The notes: generated by a model from the sequence alone, not told the origin. Shown: positions 25,648-35,673, numbered from the stretch's first letter. The stretch: DNA of 64,000 nucleotides from Flavobacteriaceae bacterium UJ101 (GCA_001880285.1 CP016269.1:2304501-2368500), one strand, 5' to 3'. Program-made: numbers and translations.

Positions 25648-26760
25648 ATGTTTTTAATGAGAAGAACTTCATATAGTAAAATTCGATGGGGAATAGGATT
25701 ATTTGTTCTACAAATTATAATAGTACAAAGTGTAGCTAGTTTTCCTGATTTTATTACAACCTATTATACGGAAGGGATATATCCTCAGATTTCTTTTGTG
25801 CAACGAGTATTGTTTGGAAAATTAAAAATAGGTTTGGGAGATTTAACCTATGCTTTTTTTGTGGTTGCTTTTATAGCTATGTGTTTTAATTTGATTAGAA
25901 ATCGATTTCGAAATACTAAAAAGACATTAGGGAATCTTTTAATATTTTTAAACTTATTTTATTTCACATTTCATGTTTTGTGGGGATTTAATTATTACAA
26001 ACAACCCTTTTTAGAACAATTTGAGATTCAAAAAGAACAAGGTACGGATGAAGATTTATTTGAATTAACTGAATGGATGATTCAGAAAACCAATCAATTA
26101 AGAGAAGAGGTAAAGGAGGATGAAAATGGCGTGTTTCGAAATGAAGAATCGTTTGATAAAACAGTTGAACAAGTAAAAAAATCATATGATGATTTAGCTG
26201 AAAAATTACCACTTGAAATGTATAAAGTAAAACCAGTATGGATTAGTTGGTATTCAGAGTTGATTTCGTATTTAGGGATAGGAGGGTATTATAATCCTTT
26301 TTATGGAATAGCACAAATTAATGGTACTATACTTCCTCATGATTATGGTATGACGGTAAGCCATGAAATAGCACATCAATATGGTTTTGCAAGTGAAAAA
26401 GAAGCTAATTACGTGGCTTTTTTAAATGGTGTGAATTCAAAAAATAAGGATTTACAATATTCGGTATACTATAATACCATTTGGCGATTGTTATATGAGG
26501 TGTATAAGATTGATTTTGATCGATTTGAGAAATACAAAGATTTAATTTCTGAAAAAGTTAAAAAAGATCGACTAGCAGATAAAAAATATTATGAAAAATA
26601 TAGAGGAGAACTAAGTGATGCATTTAGTAGAGCCAATAGTCTATATTTAAAAGCTAATGGGCAGGAAGGAATTGATTCCTATTCGTACTATGTTCAATTA
26701 GTATTAAATCAGTATTTAGCCCAAAAAAGAGGGGAAACAAAGCTTCCTTTATTAAAATAG
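25648..26760 (+). CDS. DUF3810 family membrane protein with HExxH motif
   Basis: The 370-residue protein has three N-terminal membrane helices (about 14-32, 60-83 and 98-115) and a periplasmic domain. The domain has a zinc-protease-type motif, H-E-I-A-H-Q-Y-G near residue 237, followed by E-K-E-A-N-Y, which supplies the third ligand region. The P-V-W-I-S-W-Y-S and I-G-G-Y-Y-N-P-F stretches are typical of DUF3810, a family common in Bacteroidota and Firmicutes. Peptidase activity is suggested by the motif but not established. The start could be M1 or M4 (nine bases apart). It is convergent with the dicarboxylate symporter gene with only 23 bp between stops and no visible terminator. Confidence 0.85.
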   Translation: MFLMRRTSYSKIRWGIGLFVLQIIIVQSVASFPDFITTYYTEGIYPQISFVQRVLFGKLKIGLGDLTYAFFVVAFIAMCFNLIRNRFRNTKKTLGNLLIFLNLFYFTFHVLWGFNYYKQPFLEQFEIQKEQGTDEDLFELTEWMIQKTNQLREEVKEDENGVFRNEESFDKTVEQVKKSYDDLAEKLPLEMYKVKPVWISWYSELISYLGIGGYYNPFYGIAQINGTILPHDYGMTVSHEIAHQYGFASEKEANYVAFLNGVNSKNKDLQYSVYYNTIWRLLYEVYKIDFDRFEKYKDLISEKVKKDRLADKKYYEKYRGELSDAFSRANSLYLKANGQEGIDSYSYYVQLVLNQYLAQKRGETKLPLLK

Positions 26761-26783
26761 TCTTCTCTATTCTTTATACTATC

Positions 26784-27950
26784 TTATTTCAAAATCTTAT
26801 TAATTTTATCAATGATTAAAGCAATAGCACCATCTCCTGTAACGTTGGTTGCCGTACCAAAACTATCTTGTGAGAAATGTAATGCTGTAATTAAATCTAA
26901 TTGAATCACTGAAAACCCTAACATACTTTCCATTAAACCTCTGGCAGCTACAGCACCTCCTCCTGGAATCCCTGGAGCAGCCACCATCATTACACCTAGA
27001 TATGCAATAAAAGGTAATATCTCTCCAAAAGATTGTAATTCACCATTTGTAATATAAGCAATACCCATAGCTCCCAATACCAATGCAATAGTATCTCCTG
27101 CCAAATGAATATTAGCGCATAGAGGAACCACAAAATCTAAAATATCTTCCTCAACACCATTATTTCTAGAACTTTCTAAACTAATAGGGATAGTAGCGGC
27201 AGAAGATTGGGTTCCTAAAGCTGTTAAATAGGCAGGAAGCATATTGTATATAGATTGTATTGGGTTTTTTCCTGTAAAGAGAAATTGAAGTGTAAATTGT
27301 ATAATGATATATAAGATTTGTAAGGCTACAATCATAGCAATAATAGCCGCAAAAGCAATAATCACATTAAGAACATCTCCATTATAGGCTAGTTTAACAA
27401 ACTGTGCACCAATATGAATTGGAATTAAGGGAACAATAATGTATTTTAAAACATCTATGATAATGGTATTAAAATCTTTCATAAGGGCTTTTAAAGTATC
27501 TGTTTTGGCATAAGCCATTCCTAAACCTAAAACAAAAGCTAAAATTAGTGCACTCATAACACCTATTGGAGCTGGCATGGAAATGGTGAAAAATTCTAAT
27601 CCTTCTGATTCAGGAACTTTAGTTCCTTGTATATCGGTTAAAAAGTATGGAATACCTGTAATACCAATAAAATAGGCAGCTATTCCAGCAAAGAAAGAAG
27701 AAACATAAGCAATAATAGCGGTTATTCCTAGTAATCGTCCTGCTTTAGCACCTAAATCAGCAATTCCAGGGGCAATAAACCCAAGAATAACTAGTGGAAT
27801 AATAAAAGATAAAAAATTTCCAAAAAGACCACTAAAAGTAGCAAATAATTTAACAGGAAGTTCAAAGTCTGTTTCGTGGCATAATAGACCAATTACAATA
27901 CCAAATACAATCGCTAGTAGTAACCTAGGCAGTAAACCAATTTTTTTCAT
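26784..27950 (-). CDS. Dicarboxylate/amino acid:cation symporter (DAACS family)
   Basis: The 388-residue membrane protein has about eight helices plus re-entrant hairpins and the family motifs. The serine-rich hairpin appears as T-Q-S-S-A-A-T-I-P, the cation site region as C-A-N-I-H-L-A-G-D-T-I, and the second hairpin as A-P-G-I-P-G-G-G-A-V. These elements form the substrate site of GltPh-like transporters. It probably takes up C4-dicarboxylates or acidic amino acids with Na+ or H+, though the substrate cannot be set by eye. It is somewhat shorter than bacterial GltP/DctA proteins (about 420-440). It is transcribed alone. Confidence 0.92.
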   Translation of the reverse strand: MKKIGLLPRLLLAIVFGIVIGLLCHETDFELPVKLFATFSGLFGNFLSFIIPLVILGFIAPGIADLGAKAGRLLGITAIIAYVSSFFAGIAAYFIGITGIPYFLTDIQGTKVPESEGLEFFTISMPAPIGVMSALILAFVLGLGMAYAKTDTLKALMKDFNTIIIDVLKYIIVPLIPIHIGAQFVKLAYNGDVLNVIIAFAAIIAMIVALQILYIIIQFTLQFLFTGKNPIQSIYNMLPAYLTALGTQSSAATIPISLESSRNNGVEEDILDFVVPLCANIHLAGDTIALVLGAMGIAYITNGELQSFGEILPFIAYLGVMMVAAPGIPGGGAVAARGLMESMLGFSVIQLDLITALHFSQDSFGTATNVTGDGAIALIIDKINKILK

Positions 27951-28059
27951 ATTTTTTTAAAAAGTGGCTGTAAGATAAGTACTTTGTTTGATAAAATATG
28001 TTTTTAAGTTGAAATATTTGGAAAAAGAATAAAGAATGGAAATGAAAGATAGTATTTTA

Positions 28060-28111
28060 AAGTCATAACTATTAAGTGTTAAAATTAAATATTACTTAAT
28101 AGTTATGACTT
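28060..28111. terminator. Long perfect inverted repeat after the gamma-glutamyltransferase gene
   Basis: AAGTCATAACTATTAAGT (28060-28077) pairs perfectly with 28094-28111 across a 16-nt AT-rich loop. It begins 6 bp beyond the stop codon. The stem is AT-rich and the following T-tract is weak, so it may work as a terminator or an mRNA 3-prime stabiliser. Confidence 0.6.
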
Positions 28112-28117
28112 AAGAAA

Positions 28118-29833
28118 TTAATATCCACTTGCAGTATCGTCACCTCTTGGGTCAGCACCACCTTGTAAACCATCCTGAGTAACCAAAATAGCATCTACTT
28201 TTCCTACAACAATGTTATCTTTTTCTAGTAATGGATATCCTTTACTTTGTAATGTGTTTTTAATTGAATCATGAAAGCTATGAGGCTCTAAACGAATTTC
28301 ATCAGGAAGCCATTGATGATGAAAGCGAGGAACAGAAACAGCTTCTTGCATGTTCATACCATATTCGTATACGTTTAAAATAGTTTGCAATACAGATGTA
28401 ATAATGGTAGAACCTCCAGGACTTCCTACTACCATTTCAACTTGATGGTCTTTATTGAGTACAAGAGTAGGGGTCATAGATGATAGCATGCGTTTTTCAG
28501 GGGCAATAGCATTCGCTTCAGCTCCTACTAATCCAAACATATTAGGTATGCCAGGCTTTGCTGAAAAGTCATCCATTTCATTGTTTAAGAAATAACCTGC
28601 TCCTTCTGCTACTACTTTGTTTCCATAACGACCGTTAAGTGTGGTAGTTAAAGCAACCGCATTTCCTTGTTTATCTATTATAGAGAAATGTGTAGTTTCC
28701 ATACTTTCATTTAAGATAAATGTACCATGATCTACTTTTGAAGAAGGAGTTGCTTGCGTAAATGAAAAATCTTTCATTCGTTTGGTGTTGTACGATTTAG
28801 AAAGGAGTGAGTCTTTTGGAATGTTAATAAAATCAGGATCTCCTAACCAGTATGCTCGGTCTGCAAAAGCACGACGTTCTGCTTCGGTTAAAAGCTGTAT
28901 CATAAGAGAGGAGTTGTGGTTTAAATTTTGAATAGTATAAGGTTCAATGGATTTTAATATTTGCATCATGGTAATACCACCACTTGAAGGAGGGGGCATA
29001 GATACAATGGTTTTGTCCTTATATGTTCCTATAATAGGGGTTCTCCAAATTGCCTGATAACGATTTAAATCTTCATGTGTTATAAGACCACCACCTTGTT
29101 TCATCTGATTCACGAGTAGATTAGCAATTTTTCCTTTATAAAAACCATCTCGTTTTTGATCTCGAATAATTTCTAAGGTTTGAGCTAATTGTTCTTGAAT
29201 CAATACATCACCTGCTTTCCATAATTGTTCTTTTACAAAAACAATAGGTTCTTTATTGACTTGTTTAAATGTTTGACGTTGATCATTTAGTTTTTTAGCT
29301 TGTTTAGGAGTGATGATTACACCTTTTCGTGCTAAATCAATAGCAGGTTGAACTAAAGTTTTCCATGGAAGGGAACCATATCGATCGTGTATTTTTACCA
29401 TACCATCTACAGTGCCAGGTACACCTGTAGCTAATAAACCCAATCGACTTTTTTGTGAATCAGGATTTCCTTCTTGATCTAAATACATATCTCGATGAGC
29501 AGCCAAAGGTGCTTTTTCTCTAAAATCAAGAGAATTAACTTGTCCATCTTTATAAGCAACCATAAAACCACCTCCACCAATATTTCCTGCATAAGGATAA
29601 GCTACACATAAAGCAAAATTTACGGCGATAGCAGCATCAAAGGCATTTCCTCCTTGTTTCATAATGGTTGTACCTATATCAGAGGCTTCTTTTCGAGCAG
29701 AGACCACCATAGCTTCTTTTGCAATATAAGGTTCAAAACTTGGTGTTACTTCTTTATCTATTAGCGTAGGGTTATCTTTTTTGCAACTGAATAGAGTAAG
29801 GATTGTAATAAAAATAAGAATGTTATTTTTCAT
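28118..29833 (-). CDS. ggt: Gamma-glutamyltransferase, lipoprotein form
   Basis: The 571-residue precursor has a lipoprotein signal (L-F-S-C, Cys17). It is an Ntn-hydrolase that cleaves itself before the nucleophile threonine, here the T-T-H-F-S segment near residue 378. Further marks are F-D-A-A-I-A-V-N-F-A-L near residue 65, N-I-G-G-G-G-F-M near 83, and G-S-P-G-G-S-T-I near residue 473. It transfers or hydrolyses the gamma-glutamyl group of glutathione and related peptides in the periplasm, releasing amino acids. The start codon overlaps the stop of the upstream SDR gene (ATGA-type overlap at 29830-29833), so translation is coupled, although no biochemical link is obvious. Confidence 0.95.
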   Translation of the reverse strand: MKNNILIFITILTLFSCKKDNPTLIDKEVTPSFEPYIAKEAMVVSARKEASDIGTTIMKQGGNAFDAAIAVNFALCVAYPYAGNIGGGGFMVAYKDGQVNSLDFREKAPLAAHRDMYLDQEGNPDSQKSRLGLLATGVPGTVDGMVKIHDRYGSLPWKTLVQPAIDLARKGVIITPKQAKKLNDQRQTFKQVNKEPIVFVKEQLWKAGDVLIQEQLAQTLEIIRDQKRDGFYKGKIANLLVNQMKQGGGLITHEDLNRYQAIWRTPIIGTYKDKTIVSMPPPSSGGITMMQILKSIEPYTIQNLNHNSSLMIQLLTEAERRAFADRAYWLGDPDFINIPKDSLLSKSYNTKRMKDFSFTQATPSSKVDHGTFILNESMETTHFSIIDKQGNAVALTTTLNGRYGNKVVAEGAGYFLNNEMDDFSAKPGIPNMFGLVGAEANAIAPEKRMLSSMTPTLVLNKDHQVEMVVGSPGGSTIITSVLQTILNVYEYGMNMQEAVSVPRFHHQWLPDEIRLEPHSFHDSIKNTLQSKGYPLLEKDNIVVGKVDAILVTQDGLQGGADPRGDDTASGY

Positions 29834-30585
29834 GAAAAATCTTTTAAGAAGGTTGTAGCATTGGCTTGTGCTTTTGGGAAAATGGTCATATCTGCAATTT
29901 GAACATGATCAGGTTGTGTGGCAACGAAATGAATACTGTTAGCGATATCTTCCGCTTTTAAAGGTTCATAACCTTCATAAACCTGATGGGCTTTGATTTG
30001 ATCTCCTTTAAAGCGAACTTTTGAAAAATTAGTATCGACTGCACCAGGAGCAATGTTGGTTACTTTAATTCCATGTGGTAATAAATCTAAGCGCATTCCT
30101 TTACTAATTGATTCTACAGCTGCCTTTGAAGCACAGTAAATTGTTCCTTTAGAATAAGTTTCTTTTCCCGCAATAGAACTGATGTTAATAATGTGCCCTT
30201 TTTTTTGCTTCATCATAAGAGGGATAACAGCTTCAGATACATATAATAATCCTTTGACATTAGCATCGATCATCATTTCTAGATCTAAAATTTTGACTTG
30301 ATCGATAGTGTCCAAGCCATGTGCATTTCCAGCGTTGTTTATTAATAACGAAATGTTTTGAAAATCTTCAGGAAGCTTTTCAATATAACTTAGAATAGAT
30401 AAACGATCTCGGACATCGAAAACAAGTGTGTGAACGCTCGTTTTTTTTCGTACAATATCGGCTAGTTCACTCAATTCCTTTTTTCTTCTACCACAAATGA
30501 TCAAGGAAAAATCATCTGCTAGTTTTTTTGCTGTAGCAAGTCCAATTCCAGAAGTGGCGCCTGTTATAAGTGCTATAGGTTTCAT
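29830..30585 (-). CDS. Short-chain dehydrogenase/reductase, YdfG-like
   Basis: The 251-residue protein is a classical SDR with cofactor motif T-G-A-T-S-G-I-G (about 7-14), N-N-A-G near residue 86, a catalytic serine in N-I-S-S-I-A-G and the Y-C-A-S-K pair near residues 152-156. An arginine pair (G-R-R-K-K) after beta-strand 2 suggests NADP preference. Sequence pattern and length resemble YdfG, the serine/3-hydroxy acid dehydrogenase that also reduces malonic semialdehyde. The exact substrate is not set. It is the first gene of a two-gene unit with ggt, sharing overlapping stop and start codons. Confidence 0.9.
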   Translation of the reverse strand: MKPIALITGATSGIGLATAKKLADDFSLIICGRRKKELSELADIVRKKTSVHTLVFDVRDRLSILSYIEKLPEDFQNISLLINNAGNAHGLDTIDQVKILDLEMMIDANVKGLLYVSEAVIPLMMKQKKGHIINISSIAGKETYSKGTIYCASKAAVESISKGMRLDLLPHGIKVTNIAPGAVDTNFSKVRFKGDQIKAHQVYEGYEPLKAEDIANSIHFVATQPDHVQIADMTIFPKAQANATTFLKDFS

Positions 30586-30673
30586 TATATGTGTTTTTTA
30601 ATTTATAATAAAAAGTATAGTAACATAATAAATTACTTACAAACTCCCTATTTCATCAAGATTACTTGATTGT

Positions 30674-31348
30674 TTATTTTAAAAGGTCAGGTCTTCTTTC
30701 CTGTGTTCGTTCCAATGCTTTTTGTTCTCGCCATTCATCTATTTTAGGAAAATTTCCTGAAAGAAGAATTTCGGGAACTTTATATCCTTTATAATCTGAA
30801 GGGCGTGTATACACTGGTGGAGCTAATAAATTGTCTTGAAAAGAATCGGTTAAAGCAGAAGTTTCATCATTTAAAACTCCTGGAATTAATCGTATAATAC
30901 TATCAGAAAGGACTGCAGCAGCTAACTCTCCTCCTGATAAAACATAATCTCCAATTGAAATTTCTTTGGTTATGTGCATCGTTCGTATACGTTCATCTAT
31001 ACCTTTATAATGACCACAAATGATCAAGATATTTTCTAAAGAAGACATTTTATTTGAAATTTCTTGATTGAGTGTAACACCATCAGGTGTCATATAAATA
31101 ACTTCATCATAATGTCGTTCTGCCTTTAAATCAGAGATTGCATTATCCAATGGTTCACACATTAATACCATGCCCGCTCCTCCACCGTATTGATAGTCAT
31201 CTACTTGATTGTATCTGTTTAAACCATATTTCCTTAAATTATGAGTGTGTACTTCTACTAATCCCTTGTCTATTGCTCTTTTTAAAATAGAAGCAGCGAA
31301 AGGACTTTCTAATAATTCAGGTAAGACGGTAATAATATCAATACGCAT
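30674..31348 (-). CDS. trmD: tRNA (guanine37-N1)-methyltransferase
   Basis: The 224-residue protein has the SPOUT knot features of Trm[11 protein letters not shown] at the start, [13 protein letters not shown] near residue 51, [11 protein letters not shown] near residue 110, and [10 protein letters not shown] near residue 131. The C-terminal domain has P-P-V-Y-T-R-P and L-L-S-G-N-F-P. It methylates G37 next to the anticodon of tRNAs that read CNN codons and prevents +1 frameshifting. The usual neighbours rimM, rpsP and rplS are not adjacent, a common situation in Bacteroidota. Confidence 0.96.
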   Translation of the reverse strand: MRIDIITVLPELLESPFAASILKRAIDKGLVEVHTHNLRKYGLNRYNQVDDYQYGGGAGMVLMCEPLDNAISDLKAERHYDEVIYMTPDGVTLNQEISNKMSSLENILIICGHYKGIDERIRTMHITKEISIGDYVLSGGELAAAVLSDSIIRLIPGVLNDETSALTDSFQDNLLAPPVYTRPSDYKGYKVPEILLSGNFPKIDEWREQKALERTQERRPDLLK

Positions 31349-31701
31349 AAAAATACTTTTTGGTAAAAATAGGAAATAATTATAAATGTTGGTAAGAGTT
31401 TCATAAAGTGTTCAAAATGAGAAGGTAAGTTGTTAATGGCACTTTATGTGGATTTATAGATCTTTTTTAAGACAAATTTATGAGAACCGTATAAGAAAAG
31501 AGAGGTGAAAAATTTGCGATTAAAAAATTCTTTATATCATTCTATTTTTTGAGGATTAATTTATGGAAATGTACTATTTACATATATTTTTTTGAGCATA
31601 ATACAATTATGTATATAAAATTATATTAAAATATATGTTTTTACAAAATCACGTTTGTTAGTTTTAAATATTTGTGAGATAACAAAATCAAATTTTACTA
31701 C
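31349..31701. other. 353-bp AT-rich intergenic region upstream of the porin-like gene
   Basis: No open reading frame of credible length, RNA gene or hairpin terminator is seen on either strand. The sequence is very AT-rich, with short runs such as ATATATTTTTTTG near 31579. It probably holds the divergent promoters of trmD and of the porin-like gene. A near-match -7 element TATTTTTA precedes trmD. Confidence 0.5.
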
Positions 31702-32805
31702 GTGAAAAAAATAATTAGTTACATGCTATCTGTCATGTCATTAGGGGTTTATTCTCAAGAAAAACCAGAAGTAAGAATGGGAGGGTCATTAAGAATGAAT
31801 TATCGATATGATTCCTGGAATGATGAAAGACAAGCAGAAGGAGGAGAGTTCGGATTTGATGTATTTCAAATAGAAACCAGAGTAGCCTACAAGAAAGTAA
31901 AAGCCTTTATTGATATGCGTTTTATGGCAGAAAATAATGGTGGAACCATGCTAAAAGAAGGATGGGTAGGATATGATTTTAAGAATGGAGATGATATTCA
32001 AGTAGGACAAGCGCAAGTTCCTTTTGGTAATTTAGATTATAATTCATACAGTTGGTATTTATCAAGTTTGTATTCAATGGGGTTTGAAGCTGATTATGAT
32101 ATGGGAGTAAAGTATCATCATAAAGGTGCTAAATGGGACTGGCAATTGGCTTTCTTTAAAAATGCTGATGAACTCTTTTCTAATGATCCTGATATTCGAG
32201 ATGATCGTTGGTCTACTGATGTGGTAGGTGATAATAAAGAAGTGAATCAATTAAATGGACAGCTTTTGTATAAAATAGATAAAGAAAATGCTAAGCATAA
32301 AATTGGAGTCTCAGCTGAGGTAGGACAATTATACAATAGAGTGATTGATCAAATGGGGTCTCATAGTGCTTTTGCAGTACATTATAGTTTAGATGCCAAA
32401 AATATTGGTTTTTTAGCACAAGCCATGACTTATGATTATAATCCTAAAGGAGATAATGACCAATTTGTTGAAGTAGGGGTATTTAATTATACCTATCCTA
32501 TGGTTTCAGGAGGAAATATTTATTCTGCTGCATTACGTTATAAATGGCCTGTTAAAGGGGAAGGTGTTTTAGAAGCAGTAGATTTATATAACGAATTTAG
32601 TTATACAGATAAACGTTATGGGTTGACAAGAACCATGATGAATACTTCAGGTGTACATGTTAAATTAGGACAAGTATCCACATTTATAGAATATATAGCA
32701 GGTTCTAATCATCCTTATTTAGGAGGAGGAGATAATGCATTGTACGATGGAACCGACACAGGTTGGGAAGGTCGTTTTAATATCAATATAGGATATTATT
32801 TTTAA
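31702..32805 (+). CDS. Porin-like outer membrane protein, GTG start
   Basis: The 367-residue protein starts at a GTG codon (31702), followed by a typical signal peptide ending V-Y-S-Q at residues 16-19. No upstream ATG in frame fits. The mature protein alternates strands such as G-S-L-R-M-N-Y-R-Y-D, A-F-I-D-M-R-F-M-A and V-G-Q-A-Q-V-P-F-G, and ends G-R-F-N-I-N-I-G-Y-Y-F with a terminal aromatic residue. This fits a 16-stranded porin of the OprO/P (phosphate-selective porin) superfamily. The substrate is unknown; there is no phosphate gene nearby. It ends at a clear hairpin terminator and is followed by the SpmA/SpmB fusion on the same strand. Confidence 0.75.
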   Translation: MKKIISYMLSVMSLGVYSQEKPEVRMGGSLRMNYRYDSWNDERQAEGGEFGFDVFQIETRVAYKKVKAFIDMRFMAENNGGTMLKEGWVGYDFKNGDDIQVGQAQVPFGNLDYNSYSWYLSSLYSMGFEADYDMGVKYHHKGAKWDWQLAFFKNADELFSNDPDIRDDRWSTDVVGDNKEVNQLNGQLLYKIDKENAKHKIGVSAEVGQLYNRVIDQMGSHSAFAVHYSLDAKNIGFLAQAMTYDYNPKGDNDQFVEVGVFNYTYPMVSGGNIYSAALRYKWPVKGEGVLEAVDLYNEFSYTDKRYGLTRTMMNTSGVHVKLGQVSTFIEYIAGSNHPYLGGGDNALYDGTDTGWEGRFNINIGYYF

Positions 32806-32834
32806 AGTTTCTCATTTATTAGATTATTGTTTTG

Positions 32835-32868
32835 AAAAGAGGAGGCATTTTGGGTCTCCTCTTTTTTA
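32835..32868 (+). terminator. Terminator after the porin-like gene
   Basis: AAAAGAGGAG (32835-32844) pairs with CTCCTCTTTT (32856-32865), followed by more T residues. Confidence 0.85.
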
Positions 32869-32913
32869 TAAACATAAAAAAGGTTAATTTTAGTCACTAA
32901 AAATAAGAGATAT

Positions 32914-34146
32914 ATGGTGCTAAATTATATATGGGTGGGTTTCTTTTTAATCGCCTTTGTGTTTGCTTTAATTAAATTGATTTTTTTTGGGGATGTAGAA
33001 GTTTTTCCTAATATAATACAGTCTACTTTTGATATGTCTAAAACAGGTTTTGAGATATCTATTGGGTTAACTGGAGTTTTAACGTTGTGGTTAGGAATTA
33101 TGAAAATAGGTGAAAAAGGAGGTGTTATTCGATTATTTAGTTGGCTGATTTCGCCTTTGTTTACACGACTAATGCCCGATTTACCTAAAAATCATCCAGC
33201 ACATGGCTCCATTGTGATGAATTTAGCAGCTAATATGTTAGGATTAGATAATGCAGCCACTCCTATGGGGTTAAAAGCTATGGAGCAAATGCAAGAAGTG
33301 AATCCGAGTAAAGAGACTGCTTCAAATCCTCAAATTATGTTTCTGGTGTTAAATACTTCCGGATTAACATTAATACCTATATCTATTATGGTTTATCGAG
33401 CACAATTAGGTGCTTCTGATCCTTCTGATATATTTATTCCTATTATGTTGGCAACCTATTTTTCAACTTTGGCGGGTTTAATTAGTGTTTCTATTTATCA
33501 AAAGCTAAAGTTAAGAGATCCAGTTGTTATAGCTTATCTGGGAGGAATGACTCTTTTTATTGTAATGATTATAGGTGTGTTCTCTAATATGGATCGAGAA
33601 ACCATTGCATTAGTTTCAAAATTAGCCAGTAATATCATTTTATTTACAGTAATTATTTTGTTTATAACCTTAGCTTTTATTCGAAAAATTAATGTATATG
33701 ATGCTTTCATCGAAGGTGCAAAAGAAGGATTTTCGATTGCGATAAAAATTATACCTTATTTAATTGCAATATTGGTTGCTATTGGGGTATTTAGAGCTTC
33801 AGGAGCTATGGATTTATTAATTGAAGGAATTCAGTTTTTGTTTATAAAGGCAGGCGTTAATGCTGATTTTATACCTGCTTTACCTACTGCATTAATGAAA
33901 CCTTTGAGTGGAAGTGGTGCTCGTGGTTTAATGGTTGATACTATGACGCAATATGGTGCTGATTCTTTTCCAGGATTAGTAGCTTCAACAGTTCAAGGAG
34001 CCACCGATACGACTTTTTATATTATTGCTGTATATTTTGGTTCTGTAGGGATTAAATATACACGTTACGCGGTTACTTGTGGTTTAATAGCTGACTTTGT
34101 AGGGATTATTGCTTCTATTTTGATAGCCTATTTGTTCTTTCATTGA
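32914..34146 (+). CDS. Fused SpmA-SpmB nucleoside-recognition domain membrane protein
   Basis: The 410-residue protein joins two Gate/nucleoside-recognition domains. Residues about 1-200 match SpmA, with N-L-A-A-N-M-L-G-L-D-N-A-A-T-P-M-G and F-L-V-L-N-T-S-G-L-T-L-I-P. Residues about 215-410 match SpmB, with G-A-K-E-G-F-S-I-A-I-K-I-I-P-Y-L-I and P-L-S-G-S-G-A-R-G. In spore formers SpmA and SpmB are separate spore-maturation proteins that affect core dehydration. This fused form is widespread in non-sporulating bacteria, where its role is unknown; transport of a small solute across the inner membrane is often assumed. The ATG at 32914 sits directly after a purine-rich stretch. Confidence 0.88.
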   Translation: MVLNYIWVGFFLIAFVFALIKLIFFGDVEVFPNIIQSTFDMSKTGFEISIGLTGVLTLWLGIMKIGEKGGVIRLFSWLISPLFTRLMPDLPKNHPAHGSIVMNLAANMLGLDNAATPMGLKAMEQMQEVNPSKETASNPQIMFLVLNTSGLTLIPISIMVYRAQLGASDPSDIFIPIMLATYFSTLAGLISVSIYQKLKLRDPVVIAYLGGMTLFIVMIIGVFSNMDRETIALVSKLASNIILFTVIILFITLAFIRKINVYDAFIEGAKEGFSIAIKIIPYLIAILVAIGVFRASGAMDLLIEGIQFLFIKAGVNADFIPALPTALMKPLSGSGARGLMVDTMTQYGADSFPGLVASTVQGATDTTFYIIAVYFGSVGIKYTRYAVTCGLIADFVGIIASILIAYLFFH

Positions 34147-34230
34147 TAGAGTGAGAAAATGTATAGAATAAAGATTTTTTAAAGTATCAGTTGGAAATAT
34201 TAAAAAAAATAAAATATAGTGACAAATAAA

Positions 34231-34262
34231 AAAATCCAGTAAGATTAATTTTACTGGATTTT
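34231..34262. terminator. Bidirectional terminator between the SpmAB fusion and kbl
   Basis: AAAATCCAGTAA (34231-34242) pairs perfectly with 34251-34262, with an A-run before and T residues after. It serves the two convergent genes. Confidence 0.85.
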
Positions 34263-34280
34263 GATAAATATAATAGAAGT

Positions 34281-35477
34281 TTAAATAACACCTAATTCTT
34301 TTCCGACTTTGGTAAAAGCTGCAATAGTTTTATCCAAATGTTCTTTTGTATGAGCTGCAGAAAGTTGTACTCGAATACGAGCTTTTTCTTTTGGAACAAC
34401 AGGATAGAAAAAGCCGATGACATAAACTCCTTCTTCTAAAAGTTTATTTGCCATTGTTTGAGAAAGTTTAGCATCATATAACATAACAGGAACAATAGCA
34501 GCATCACCTTCAATAATATCAAAACCTGCGGCTTTCATACCTTTTCTAAAATAATCTGCATTCCACATTACTTTATCACGTAGTTCTGTAGACGTTGAAA
34601 GCATATCAAATACTTTGTTAGATGCACCAACAATAGCAGGAGCTAATGAATTAGAAAATAAATAAGGACGAGAACGTTGGCGAAGCATATCAATAATTTC
34701 TTTTTTACCTGTTGTAAATCCTCCCATTGCACCTCCGAGTGCTTTTCCTAAAGTCCCAGTAATGATATCAATTTTACCCATAACATCATTGTGTTCATGA
34801 GTTCCACGACCCGTTTTTCCAATGAAACCAGTTGCGTGGCATTCATCTACCATAACAAGAGCATTATATTTTTCTGCTAAATCGGTAATACCTTTTAAAT
34901 TGGCTACAATTCCATCCATAGAGAAAACACCATCAGTTACAATGATCGTAAAACGATGATTTTGTTTAGATGCTTCAACAAGTTGTCTTTCTAAGTCTTC
35001 CATATCATTATTTTGATAACGATAGCGTGCGGCTTTACATAGTCGGACTCCATCAATAATAGAAGCATGATTTAAAGAATCAGAAATAATAGCATCTTCT
35101 TTAGTTAATAAAGGTTCAAAAACACCACCATTTGCATCAAAAGCGGCAGCGTATAGAATAGTATCTTCGGTACCTAAAAAATCAGCAATTTTTTGCTCCA
35201 GTTCTTTATGAATATCTTGTGTACCACAAATAAATCGTACAGAAGACATTCCAAAACCATGTGTGTCTAAGGTATCTTTAGCAGCTTGAATAATTTCTTT
35301 GTTATTAGAAAGTCCTAAATAGTTATTGGCACAAAAGTTTAAAACGGTTTTTCCCTCTGTAGTTTGAATTTCAGCATCTTGTGATGTTGTGATAATTCGT
35401 TCTGATTTATATAATCCAGCTTCTTTAATGTCGAGAAGCTCTTGCTGTAAATGTTGTTGAAAATCTTTTGGATACAT
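34281..35477 (-). CDS. kbl: Glycine C-acetyltransferase (2-amino-3-ketobutyrate CoA ligase)
   Basis: The 398-residue enzyme belongs to the alpha-oxoamine synthase family of fold-type I PLP enzymes. It has [10 protein letters not shown] near residue 46, the D-E-C-H-A-T-G segment near residue 211 and the PLP lysine in G-T-L-G-K-A-L-G-G near residue 243. With coenzyme A it cleaves 2-amino-3-ketobutyrate, formed by threonine dehydrogenase, to glycine and acetyl-CoA. Sequence and N-terminus favour Kbl over BioF or serine palmitoyltransferase, although BioF is a close relative. No threonine dehydrogenase gene is next to it. A -7 element lies 19 bp upstream. Confidence 0.93.
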   Translation of the reverse strand: MYPKDFQQHLQQELLDIKEAGLYKSERIITTSQDAEIQTTEGKTVLNFCANNYLGLSNNKEIIQAAKDTLDTHGFGMSSVRFICGTQDIHKELEQKIADFLGTEDTILYAAAFDANGGVFEPLLTKEDAIISDSLNHASIIDGVRLCKAARYRYQNNDMEDLERQLVEASKQNHRFTIIVTDGVFSMDGIVANLKGITDLAEKYNALVMVDECHATGFIGKTGRGTHEHNDVMGKIDIITGTLGKALGGAMGGFTTGKKEIIDMLRQRSRPYLFSNSLAPAIVGASNKVFDMLSTSTELRDKVMWNADYFRKGMKAAGFDIIEGDAAIVPVMLYDAKLSQTMANKLLEEGVYVIGFFYPVVPKEKARIRVQLSAAHTKEHLDKTIAAFTKVGKELGVI

Positions 35478-35496
35478 ATTTAAAATTTAATAGTAT

Positions 35497-35504
35497 CAAA
35501 TATA
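35497..35504 (-). promoter_or_regulatory. Candidate -7 promoter element (TATATTTG) of kbl
   Basis: An exact TAnnTTTG octamer on the minus strand, 19 bp before the kbl ATG. Confidence 0.45.
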
Positions 35505-35673
35505 AACAATTAATTAGGAAGTAACAGTAATAAACTAAAACATTACGGAGGTATAAAAATGGAATATGAAGGTTAAATAAGTAGAGGAGCGAATCAAAAA
35601 AATGATCCATTTTTAAAAAATGGCACGATTTTGACTATCTTTAAAGTGATGTGAAATATTAAAAATAAGAAAT

